Assembly: GCF_027595985.1 (NCBI RefSeq)
Contig: NC_073305.1
Location: 85,221,626 to 85,285,625 of the forward strand
Source: Sorex araneus
Lineage: Eukaryota; Chordata; Mammalia; Eulipotyphla; Soricidae
DNA length: 64,000 bases
Direction: 5' to 3'
Numbering within the stretch: the first letter of the stretch is position 1; every line of letters begins with the position of its first letter. A program made the translations under genes and the position numbers. Under the pieces are notes generated by a model. That model worked only from the letters and a program-made list of their open reading frames with translations. It had not been told where the DNA came from and searched no databases. Positions 55,575-64,000 of the stretch are shown here, piece by piece.

Positions 55575-55954
55575 AAGTGAACACTGTTGTTTCCAGTAAG
55601 AGTAAAGAGGTATTCTGAAGTCCTTGAACAGTTTTTTAATTTGGTGAGGCAAATTGTTGAATATCACAAAAATAATGATTAAAATCAATAGATTTTATAA
55701 GCCAACTTTCCAGTAGTATGAAAACAATTTCTACCCAATTAGAAGCCACAGATAATTCTGAAGTTAAGTGATACAAATAATATTTCACTAAACTCAGAAT
55801 ATTGAAAGAGTTGAAAGAATATTGAAATTTTTATTGCCTGAAATGGTTTGGAAGACAATAGACTTTTTTCTGGTTATATGCCATGAACACAACTTAGAAA
55901 ATAATTCAGTAATTACTCAGAAAATAAAATGATAATTGCTCAGTTTTACTTTTT

Positions 55955-56181
55955 TTTTAATTTTTTACCCTTTGTTTTCTTTTCAATTTTGATTTCATTT
56001 TTTTATATTGAATCACAGTGATATGCAGTTAGAAAGTTGTTCATGAGTGGATTTCAGTCATATGATATTTCAACACCCATCCCTTTGCCAGTGTACATTT
56101 CCCACCACCAATGTCCTCAGTTTCCCTCCTTCCACCTTCCACCCCCAGCCCCAGCCTCTATGGCAGGAACTATTCCTCTCT
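55955..56181 (-). mobile_element. L1-like 3' end, 5'-truncated
   Basis: Minus-strand insertion of 227 bp with TTGAATCACAGTGATATGCA and CCATCCCTTTGCCAGTGTAC. Perfect 16-bp duplication CTCAGTTTTACTTTTT at 55939-55954 and 56182-56197. Confidence 0.9.
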
Positions 56182-56268
56182 CTCAGTTTTACTTTTTAAA
56201 ATCTAGAATCCTGCATGATGGTAAAAAATACCTTATTGTTTTGTTTTAAAATGATACTAAAGAAAAAG

Positions 56269-56452
56269 GGGGTGGAGAGATAGTAAAGTGGGTAGGGTGC
56301 TTGCCTTGTACACAGTCAATCTAGAGTTAGATCCCCAGCATCCCATAGGGTCCTCCAAACACCAATAGGAGTAATTCCTGAGTGCAGAGCTAGGAATTAC
56401 CCCTGAACATCACCAGCTATGGCCTAAACAAAAATAAATGTTAATAAATAAA
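56269..56452 (+). mobile_element. SOR SINE, diverged
   Basis: Plus-strand copy from GGGTGGAGAGATAGTAAAGT to ATGGCCTAAACAAAAATAAA. Flanks ATACTAAAGAAAAA before and after. Confidence 0.85.
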
Positions 56453-56923
56453 ATAATACTAAAGAAAAAAGTCATTAATTTTAACCTTTTGATGGTGATA
56501 ATACATCATAAACTAATGATATTTAAATGTGTTGAACTTTTTCAGTAATATTAGAAACTTTTAATAGGAAATTTTATTTTCCATAATGTTGAATCTCCTC
56601 AAAACATAATAGATATAATTTAGGAAGACCAAAAATTGTACTTATTTTTTAAATCTATATTTTAATCCTACATTTAATCTACATTTATAATTCAGATTAT
56701 ACATTTTAGTTTATAGTCTAAATAATCCTACACTTTAGTACTCTACTGGGTGAGCAATGATGAGTCTAATAAATCTGGAAAAATATTTAAGAACAAAAAG
56801 CTTAGGATTCAAAAGACTATCTTCACATTCAGACCCTTCACGTGATTTGGGTAGTTTCTATAACTTACACAGTTTCAAAGCCTCTCTTTCACTGACTTTA
56901 AATAGAATCAGAAACCCCTCCAG

Positions 56924-57077
56924 GGGCTGGAGTTATAGTACATCAGGTAGGGTGTTTGCCTTTCACACAGCCAACTCAGGTCTGATTCTCAGCATCCCAT
57001 ATGGTCCCCTGAGCACTGCCAGGAGTAACCCCTGTGCATCACTGGGTGGATCCCAAAAGCCAAAAAAAAAAAAAAAA
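56924..57077 (+). mobile_element. SOR SINE, internally deleted
   Basis: Plus-strand copy that jumps from CACTGCCAGGAGTAA to CCCCTGTGCATCACTGGG, missing the TTCCTGAGTGCAGAGCC segment; poly-A tail present. Confidence 0.85.
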
Positions 57078-57124
57078 CCAGAACCCCCTTCATTATTTTT
57101 TTACTTCTTTGTGAACTTCAAACC

Positions 57125-57332
57125 TTTTTTTTTAATTGAATCACTGTGAAGTACACAGTTATTAAGTTGTTTCTGATTGGTTTTAAGTCATACAATATTT
57201 CATCACCCATCCCTTCACCAGTGCTCATTTCTCACCACCAAAGTCCCCAGGTTCCCTCCTGCACCCCTCCCTTCAGCCCGCCTCTATGCAGGCACTTTTC
57301 TTCTAGCTCTCTCTCATTCTCTCAAGCTTCCT
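57125..57332 (-). mobile_element. L1-like 3' end, 5'-truncated
   Basis: Minus-strand copy from TTTTTTTTAATTGAATCACT through CATCCCTTCACCAGTGCTC to a CT-rich end. Confidence 0.75.
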
Positions 57333-57961
57333 CCATTATTAAGTGGTGGTGAACTAAAATGAAATTATGAATATAAAGTAAGCATTTAATAAATGATATG
57401 CCCTTTACTATTGCATCCATATATCTTCCCACATTTTTAACGTATAAAGAGTTAATTTTTACAAACTTCACTTCAGATCTTAACTTTTAAATGTAAATTC
57501 AATTCTGAATTTAAGGAAGTTTATTAACTTAGACATTTATTCTAAAAAACCTGTTAAAATACAGAGATTGTTATGTCCACTAGAATACGTTGGGAAACTA
57601 ACTAGAAAACTAGTTACAGGTGTAGCTTCCATTGGACAGTGAGATTTTCTAGACTCAAAAATAATATAGCACAGGGATATAAGTGGTTATCAGCTACTGT
57701 GTGAAATAAATAGGCAAAACATATGTTTGCTCATCATAGGCACAATCTGCTAATTTGTTGATTCTCTAGATAGTTGCCAACTTAATGCCATAGAACTCTT
57801 CAGAGAAAACTTTCATTTCTAAATTTGAGCTTAACATTGCCTACAGAGGCTTTATCTTATTTATATTCCCATACAAAATATGATAGCTAGCTAGTATAAT
57901 ATTATCCAGAGGAAAAAGCTACCATAAAGAATAAATTGCTTCACCTATCTTAATAGAAAAT

Positions 57962-58033
57962 GAAAGAAAGAAAGAAAGAAAGGAAGAAAGGAAGGAAGGA
58001 AGGAAGGAAGGAAGGAAGGAAGGAAGGAAGGAA

Positions 58034-58067
<34 letters not shown>
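57962..58067 (+). repeat. (GAAA)n/(GGAA)n purine tract
   Basis: About 105 bp: GAAA, then about 13 GGAA units, then GAAA. Directly upstream of the L1 insertion at 58098. Confidence 0.96.
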
Positions 58068-58068
<1 letters not shown>

Positions 58069-58097
58069 TCTATTTTGGTTATAAAACTTTCAAGACT

Positions 58098-58634
58098 AGA
58101 AAGAGACAGACATAGAAAGATTGCACTCATATGTGGAATATAAAGTAGCTGAAAGGTACAAGCTTACAATGTTGTGATTCCTGGCAGACATCTCACTAGA
58201 CTTAGTTACTAAAATACAGAAATCCAAAACTATGCTGCTGCTAGTGCGGCCTCCGGACCTCATATCTCTTCATTCTCAGCAATGGAAAACAAATTACCAA
58301 ATGCTTTCTTTTCAGCAGATCGACTTTAGGGGGGAGAAACTCCAAATCAATAATAGTGAAATTTTTTTATTGAAATATTGAATGTAATCAAAGTAAAGTG
58401 AAAGTAAAGTGAAATTTACCAGTTACACATGGGGGGTGGGGGGCTGGGGAGGTGGGGTGAAGGGGGGAGGTATATTATGATTCTTGGTGGTGGAATATGT
58501 GCACTGGTGAAGGGACGGGTGTTTGAGCATTGTATAACTGAGACTTAAACCTGAAAGCTTTGTAACTTTCCACATGGTGAACTAATAAAATTTAAAAAAA
58601 AAAAGCAAAAAAAATAAATAAAATAAATAAATAA
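58098..58634 (+). mobile_element. L1-like LINE 3' region with target-site duplication
   Basis: A 537-bp plus-strand insertion with GAAAGATTGCACTCATATGT and GGAATATAAAGTAGC (L1-like), a G-rich tract (58430-58470), the 3' end GGTGAACTAATAAAATTT and an AAAT-rich tail. Perfect 17-bp duplication ATAAAACTTTCAAGACT at 58081-58097 and 58635-58651. No intact ORF. Confidence 0.9.
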
Positions 58635-58651
58635 ATAAAACTTTCAAGACT

Positions 58652-58890
58652 GGGGCCAGTGAAAGGAAGGTGGGGGGAGAGAGAGAAAGAGAAAGAGGGA
58701 GGGAAAACAAAAGTGCCTGCCATAGAGGCAGGCAGGTGGGGAGGTGGGGGCAGGAAACTGGGGACACTGGTCTGGTGGTGGGAAAGGTACACTGGTGGAG
58801 GGATGGATGTTGGAACAATGTATGACTGAAACCTAATCATGAACAGCTTTGTAAAGGTCAATCTCACAGTGATTCAATTAAAAAAATTAA
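58652..58890 (+). mobile_element. L1-like 3' end, second lineage
   Basis: GGGGCCAGTGAAAGG through GGTGGTGGGAAAGGTACACT to CACAGTGATTCAATTAAAAA. Same lineage as the minus-strand copies at 25978, 55955 and 57125. Abuts the target site of the younger L1 insertion. Confidence 0.75.
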
Positions 58891-58892
58891 GA

Positions 58893-59155
58893 TTGGGCAA
58901 GAAGATAAATAGGGTCCAACACAGCTTTGTTTTCTAGAGTCACATGGTCCCTAGAACATCACCAGGTGCAGCCTTGGAGGCCCCCAGCACTGCCTGTGTG
59001 ACCCACATATCCCCATCAGTGAGGGCCTGAGCAGCACTGCATCCTCCAGTTCTTATGTGGAACCTTCAGGAGGGTTGGCCATGAATCTCTAACTAATGTG
59101 GTCTGGAACCTCTTGAACACCCTTTGGGAGTCCCCCAAACTGAAAAATAAAACTT
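58893..59155 (+). mobile_element. Possible old tRNA-SINE remnant
   Basis: GGGCAAGAAGATAAATAGGG and CACATGGTCCCTAGAACATC resemble a decayed SOR-like copy; GAAAAATAAAACTTTTAAG marks an A-rich end. Weak. Confidence 0.4.
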
Positions 59156-59893
59156 TTAAGATGATGTATGGCTGCGGACTCTCAGTAACATTCGAAAACA
59201 TCCTAGAATATTATACTTATACTTAATATACTTATAATATACTTACTTAATATACTTATAATATACTTAAAAATTCTCGGGTCTTATTTAATAATTATCT
59301 AAAAATGTACATCTGTTTACATGAAGGTTGAAAACAGTTTCCTTTAAAATAAAACTTTTAATTGCAAAAGTATAGATTTAAAAAATAAGCAACAGTTTGC
59401 ATATGTTATAAATGAACTTCCTGTCTGAACCTACATTAAATTACTTATATCCTTTTACCATTAAATAGGAATTTAAAGAACTAAATAACTTGTTAATATT
59501 TATTGTACTTCACAAGTTATATTGCACCAAAACCAAAACTTCATGAGTATATAGATATATATAGACATATACATATATGTAATAATGCATATATTTGGGA
59601 AGGTGTTAATATACATACATGCATATATATGTGTGTGTAGTACAAATCATTTGAAGACATTTTATAAATATTTTACATTTAGTATGCACAAAACTTATAT
59701 AGTAAGTCATCACTTAATGTCATCAATTGATTCTTAGAATTTTCAACATTAAGTTAAAGGACATATAATAAAAACCAACTTTATCTTAGATTGATAATTA
59801 AAAATAAGAATTAATTTCCTCTGGCATATGTCTGGTTACCCTAAATTCTATTAAAGACTCAAAGCATTCCTTATATTATAAACTAAATCTTGG

Positions 59894-60081
59894 GGCTGGA
59901 GCGATAGCATAGCAGGTAGGGCGTTTGCCTTGCACACGGCCGACCAGGGTTCGATTCCCAGCATCCCATATGGTTCCCCAAGCACCACCAGGAGTAATTC
60001 CTGAGTACATGAGCCAGGAGTAACCCCTGTGTAATCGCTGGGTGTGACCCAAAAACAAAACAAAACAAAAACCAAAACACC
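59894..60081 (+). mobile_element. SOR SINE, full-length
   Basis: Plus-strand copy with a CAAAA-repeat tail. 11-bp duplication CTAAATCTTGG at 59883-59893 and 60082-60092 (the last GG overlaps the SINE start). Confidence 0.93.
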
Positions 60082-60119
60082 CTAAATCTTGGTTTATTTT
60101 TGTTTTCTAATCTATTTTT

Positions 60120-60400
60120 TAATCAGAGTTTACCCCAACAGCTCTAGACACAAAGACCAGAGCCAGTTCATCTCTCCATCTCAGCATGCATTTACACACA
60201 TAGCCAAACTACCCAAACTAAAACACCGAGACGTGCCTATTAACTTAATCTGCCAATCTTTGGGATGTGAGGAAAACAGATGTATCTGGAGGAAATCCAT
60301 ACAGACATGGAGAGAATGTGCAAACTGCATGCAGACAGTGATCCCAGAATCTTTTTTTCTCATCTATACTGTCATGAAATAACATTTAGCTAAAGAGCCT
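60120..60400 (+). repeat. Probable ancient vertebrate interspersed repeat
   Basis: CAATCTTTGGGATGTGAGGA, then TGGAGGAAATCCATACAGAC and GAGAATGTGCAAACTGCATG resemble a motif I know from an interspersed repeat spread through vertebrate genomes; I cannot name the family with certainty. The following TTTTTTTCTCATC and TGTCATGAAATAACATT fit the same repeat. The 97-aa + strand ORF crossing it is not a known protein. Confidence 0.5.
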
Positions 60401-61027
60401 GTCATAATTCAAAGAGCAGAAACCATAGGTTGAAAGGATGTAATAAATGCATGTATGAAATATTGACTGGAGAATGCATGTGTTGTGGAAGGAATTTGGT
60501 TGACCTCATTTAAATAATTTTAATTTTGTTGAGCTTAGGGGAGAATCCTCAGGGAGTCTTAGGAGATACTCGGGATGGGTAATGAGGAGCCTACCTCAAT
60601 CTCCTCTTGGTTATGAGTTAGATATATCGTTTTAATGCAACATTTCACCTGTAAGGTCTTACTGCATTATGGTCTGTAAATTGACATAGATCATAGATTC
60701 TTCATGCAACCCCCTTGGTGTCATGAAATTAAATGTCACTCTACCCCCAAATTTGGCAAAAGTGAAAGATTTGTGAACATGCAACAACCAAAAATTAATA
60801 TAAAATCAACTGTGCAATGAATCTGAGGTGTTTCTGGCAGCTCATGTTGCATTTTTCAGGTGAAAAGCAGGCAGAAAATATTAAAGACATCTCAGTCAGC
60901 ATGATCTCCAAGGCTCCTTCTAGATCAACAATGTTTTACTTCATTTTCAATTTACTCTTATTTTATAATTTATATGATCTTCATTTTTCTCTCTGTACCA
61001 CTTGTCCATTCAAAAATGTCCAGTTTG

Positions 61028-61199
61028 GGGGCTGGAGTGATAGCACAGCGGGTAGGGCGCTTGCCTTGCACGCGGCCGACCCGGGTTCGATTCCCAGCAT
61101 CCCATATGGTCCCCTGAGTACCGCCAGGGGTAATTCCTGAGTGCAGAGCCAGGAGTGACCCCTGTGCATCGCCAGGTGTGACCCAAAAAGAAAAAAAAA
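61028..61199 (+). mobile_element. SOR SINE, full-length, young
   Basis: Near-consensus plus-strand copy (GGTAGGGCGCTTGCC, GGGTTCGATTCCC). Perfect 16-bp duplication AAAAATGTCCAGTTTG at 61012-61027 and 61200-61215. Confidence 0.96.
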
Positions 61200-62406
61200 A
61201 AAAATGTCCAGTTTGAAGGAAATTTATCTAAAAAATGCACAAGTCCTAAATTTAGTATTTTAGTGCCTCTATTCTAAATAGAAAATATTGATTACACATT
61301 AGGAGGAAGATAATTCGTTTATCTCTAAAAACCCTATTCCCATTTATTAAAAAATATTAGGGCACAGATGTCAAAAATAAATGTCTTACATTTCAAAAAA
61401 TTGATTTGGATGTGACTGACTTTCGTCTCCTCTAATGTGTATGCAATGATTATACCCTCAGCCTCTTTTGCTAATGAGCTGTCTTCAAGTAAAATGGAAT
61501 CACAAGGACCCACTCCCCTTTGGGACTTCACAATGGCAGGGAAGAGCCAGAGGAATGTCACCTTAGGGTCTTGAATGAACAATAAATTGCTCCTAAACAC
61601 AATTCTCCTAGGTGAATGTCTGAGATTACTAGTCCCCTGAGGTGCTCCTTGAAAGGACGGTCAAGTGCCTTTTGGTTCAAGAAACCCTATTATACTTCTC
61701 TTCAAGTGAGCTGGTGAACATTAGCATATCAAAGGTTCCCAGGACCCTTTAAGAAGGGAAGGAATCCTTAGCTTCATGTTTCCAAAATTTGATCACAGAA
61801 ACTTTTATTTTTCTTCTCAGAATACCTAATCACATCCCATGGAATAAAGGTTCTACAGAAGTTCTTGGGGAAAATGCTTGAAAAGTTCATCTCTTTTTTC
61901 CAAGAAAAATAACAGACATGGTGGTTAGACTTTATTTCTTGATCCCAGGGGAACATACCCAACTTCTTAGTTACATTTAAACGGACTAGGCACTGCGTTA
62001 AAGACACTGACATTTTAGACCTGTCCCAAACCAACTGAATCAGTATCTCAAGGATGGAACCCACACATAGACTTTTTTTTTAAATAATCTCCCCCTTGAT
62101 TCCTATATGTATTTATGGCTAAGGAACCATGCAATATTTGTGAGTGCTGCCAAGGTCTGGCTAATGAGCAGGTTTCAATGATTCCTTACCACCAGTAGAT
62201 GATATACCTTAATTATGTACCTTAATTAAGCTCCAACTTTAAAATCACTTGGGGCAATGGGATAAAATAATCTATGTAGAAAAAAAATATATATATACAC
62301 ACTTATATTATCAAATTCTCCTTTTCCTCTACTTCTGTTAGGCTTCAAGGGGTAGATACAGTCTAGGACTTGAACTATAAGCCCTAGCTACTTTACTTAG
62401 GGTCAA

Positions 62407-62408
<2 letters not shown>

Positions 62409-62461
<53 letters not shown>

Positions 62462-62494
62462 ACCGCCCTCCCTCTCTCTCTCTCTCTCTCCCTC
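62409..62494 (+). repeat. (CT)n microsatellite, interrupted
   Basis: About 25 CT units, GCCACCGCCCTCC, then further CT units. Confidence 0.95.
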
Positions 62495-63419
62495 GTATTT
62501 CTTTCATTCTTTCCTCAGGAGTGTTGCTGCTTTAGAGATGAAATTCCTCATTCTCATCAAAAGGGAAGACAAGGTTTTGCAGAGAAGCTGCACAATTCTT
62601 TGCTAGTGTTCTGTTCCCTAACCTCCAGCCTTGGCAGCTGTTTCTGTGTTTGAAAAAAAAATTTTAAAGGCTTCCCCCCCACCCCTGGCTGCTAGCTAAA
62701 ATGGTGCTGGGGGAATAAAAAGCCTGGAGCTACAGTTGGACCTAAGCCTGCAAGAGAAAAGTAATCCAGGAAGAAGTGAAGGGAGGCTTGTCTTTTGCTC
62801 TCTTCATGCCTGTCTGTGGTCAAAAAAAGCAGAATTGTTAGTGACAGTGTAGGTCTACTAAGCAATTGGACAAAGAAACATGGTGGCAAGCTTACCTGGG
62901 GATGGTGCAATCAACAAAGTAAAAGGTATTATACCTGGGACTATCAAAATTCACACGCACTAAAAAAATGGAGGAAATAAAAGTTAAATTGTCAAGCATT
63001 TCTCAGGCAGGCAGTTGAAATTTGACAAACCAAATTTCCTTTACTCTATTACCTAAATGACAATTACTTTTTTTTCTTGATTTTCCACTTGTATTGTAAT
63101 AATATTTGTTACTTCCAGCCTTTTACCAAAAGGAGGCTATAAAAGTCCACCCATTGTTACCAGACACTCCACATCTCATCTTCAGTGGCAAAGACTAGTA
63201 AGGATTCTGTTTTCAATTTATAGTTAATCAGAGTTTGCTTAGAAATCTCAAGTGAAAGATTGAAAGAAAGATTCCATAAATGTTCTTTGCTAAACTGTTT
63301 TCAAAACTTGCTTTAGTGGTTTAACTTAAATTAATTTAGAGAAATCAATTAAAGTAAATGATAAAGTATTTCTAAGGTATAATTAGAGCAATGTTGAAAT
63401 AGTTTTGTAATATTTCTTT

Positions 63420-63607
63420 TTTTTTTTTTTTTTTTGCTTTTTGGGTCACACCTGGCAATGCACAATGCACAGGGGTTACCTCCTGGCTTTGCACTCAGGA
63501 GTTACTCCCGGCGGTGCTGAGGGGACCATATGGGATGCTGGGAATCAAACCCGGGTCAGCCGCGTGCAAGGCAAACGCCCTACCCGCTGTGCCATTGCTC
63601 TAGCCCC
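63420..63607 (-). mobile_element. SOR SINE, full-length, small internal duplication
   Basis: Minus-strand copy with perfect 19-bp duplication AGTTTTGTAATATTTCTTT at 63401-63419 and 63608-63626. AATGCACAATGCACAGG shows an 8-bp tandem duplication within the element. Confidence 0.95.
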
Positions 63608-63727
63608 AGTTTTGTAATATTTCTTTAGTATACATCAAACCTAGTGAAATGGAAGCCATATTTACTTAGAAAAGGAAAGTAAAATAGCTCTTGTTCTTCT
63701 GGTAGTTGTAGATTCAGATTCCTATAT

Positions 63728-63860
63728 CTGGGCCAGAGTGATAATGCAGAGTGATAATGATTACCTTTTATATGACCGGAACCCCATATGGTTCCCCAAA
63801 CAGTGCCAGGAATGATACCTGAACACAGAGCCTCCAAACAAAAAAAACCCAGCCCCAAAA
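63728..63860 (+). mobile_element. SOR SINE, diverged
   Basis: Plus-strand remnant with GGGCCAGAGTGATAATGCAG (duplicated once), CCCCATATGGTTCCCC and an A-rich end. Confidence 0.7.
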
Positions 63861-64000
63861 ATCACTGTATCACTGTCATCCCATTGCTCGTCGATTTGCT
63901 GGAGCAGATACTCTCGGTAGCTTGCCAGGTTCTCCAAGAGGGACGGAGGAATCGAACCCAGGTCGGCTGCATGCAAGGCAAATGCCCTACGTGCTGTGCT
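63861..64000 (-). mobile_element. Second-type SINE, internally deleted, cut by window edge
   Basis: Minus-strand copy: ATCACTGTATCACTGTCATC, then from TTTGCTGGAGCAGATACTCT straight to GGTAGCTTGCCAGG, so the hairpin region is deleted. The head continues past base 64000. Confidence 0.88.

Larger units (their letters stand above)
54987..64000 (+). other. TFAP2D intron 7 (incomplete)
   Basis: Starts at a GTAAGA donor and runs off the window, at least 9 kb. It holds SOR copies mostly on the plus strand, L1-like 3' ends and an ancient repeat at about 60120. Unique AT-rich stretches without a recognisable feature: 55590-55935, 56470-56915, 57350-57955, 59155-59880, 60400-61010, 61216-62405 and 62500-63400. 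Confidence 0.85.

Noticed and set aside
60089..60382. 97-residue plus-strand ORF in intron 7
   Set aside because: Runs through a probable ancient repeat and lacks the AP-2 C-terminal peptide; not the missing exon 8.
61028..61110. tRNA gene-like A and B boxes in SOR copies
   Set aside because: The head lacks a foldable cloverleaf with an anticodon arm I could recognise and recurs as a dispersed SINE; not a tRNA gene.

Overview
The window is mammalian nuclear DNA, almost certainly from a shrew (family Soricidae). Two things show this. A vertebrate gene with GT-AG introns runs along the + strand, and the most abundant repeat is the tRNA-derived SOR-type SINE known from Sorex (head GGGCTGGAGCGATAGCACAG, B-box-like GGGTTCGATTCCC, tail TGTGACCCAAAAAG plus poly-A). 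I recognised SOR from memory; no database search was possible.

The only protein-coding gene I can support is TFAP2D (transcription factor AP-2 delta). Seven coding exons lie on the + strand at 7754-7792, 8885-9382, 12889-12949, 24160-24325, 24483-24601, 44125-44266 and 54873-54986. All internal boundaries are GT...AG and all phases agree. Together they encode about 380 of the roughly 452 residues of the mammalian protein. The last coding exon, which finishes the helix-span-helix dimerisation domain and holds the stop codon, lies beyond the right edge: the window ends inside intron 7.

Layout. 1-7753 is 5' flank, with three old SOR copies before 3.66 kb, CpG-rich patches and a cluster of homeodomain-type sites near 4.5-4.7 kb. 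7754-9382 holds exons 1 and 2, separated by a short GC-rich intron. 9383-24159 (introns 2 and 3) is largely unique, and an interval of about 17 kb (3.66-20.5 kb) has no SINE or LINE I can see. Inside it are several CpG-bearing, ATTA-rich blocks that look like conserved regulatory DNA. From 20.5 kb to the end, introns 3, 5, 6 and 7 are packed with retroposons. There are more than 50 SOR copies, many with clean target-site duplications, and about a dozen copies of a second SINE whose tail is a TGACAG/CAGTGATA repeat instead of poly-A. There are also about ten 5'-truncated L1-like 3' ends, a few fragments of a third SINE-like repeat, and long microsatellites.

The most notable non-gene findings are a 33-bp U2 snRNA 5' fragment with its own target-site duplication, a probable L1 3' transduction, hairpin-preserving subfamilies of the second SINE, and a large inverted GA/CT arrangement with perfect palindromes just upstream of exon 4. 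Others are an inverted repeat flanking a CA microsatellite in intron 3, and a possible alternative promoter and in-frame start in intron 1. I found no CRISPR array, operon, prokaryotic feature, recognisable endogenous retrovirus or intact transposon ORF.
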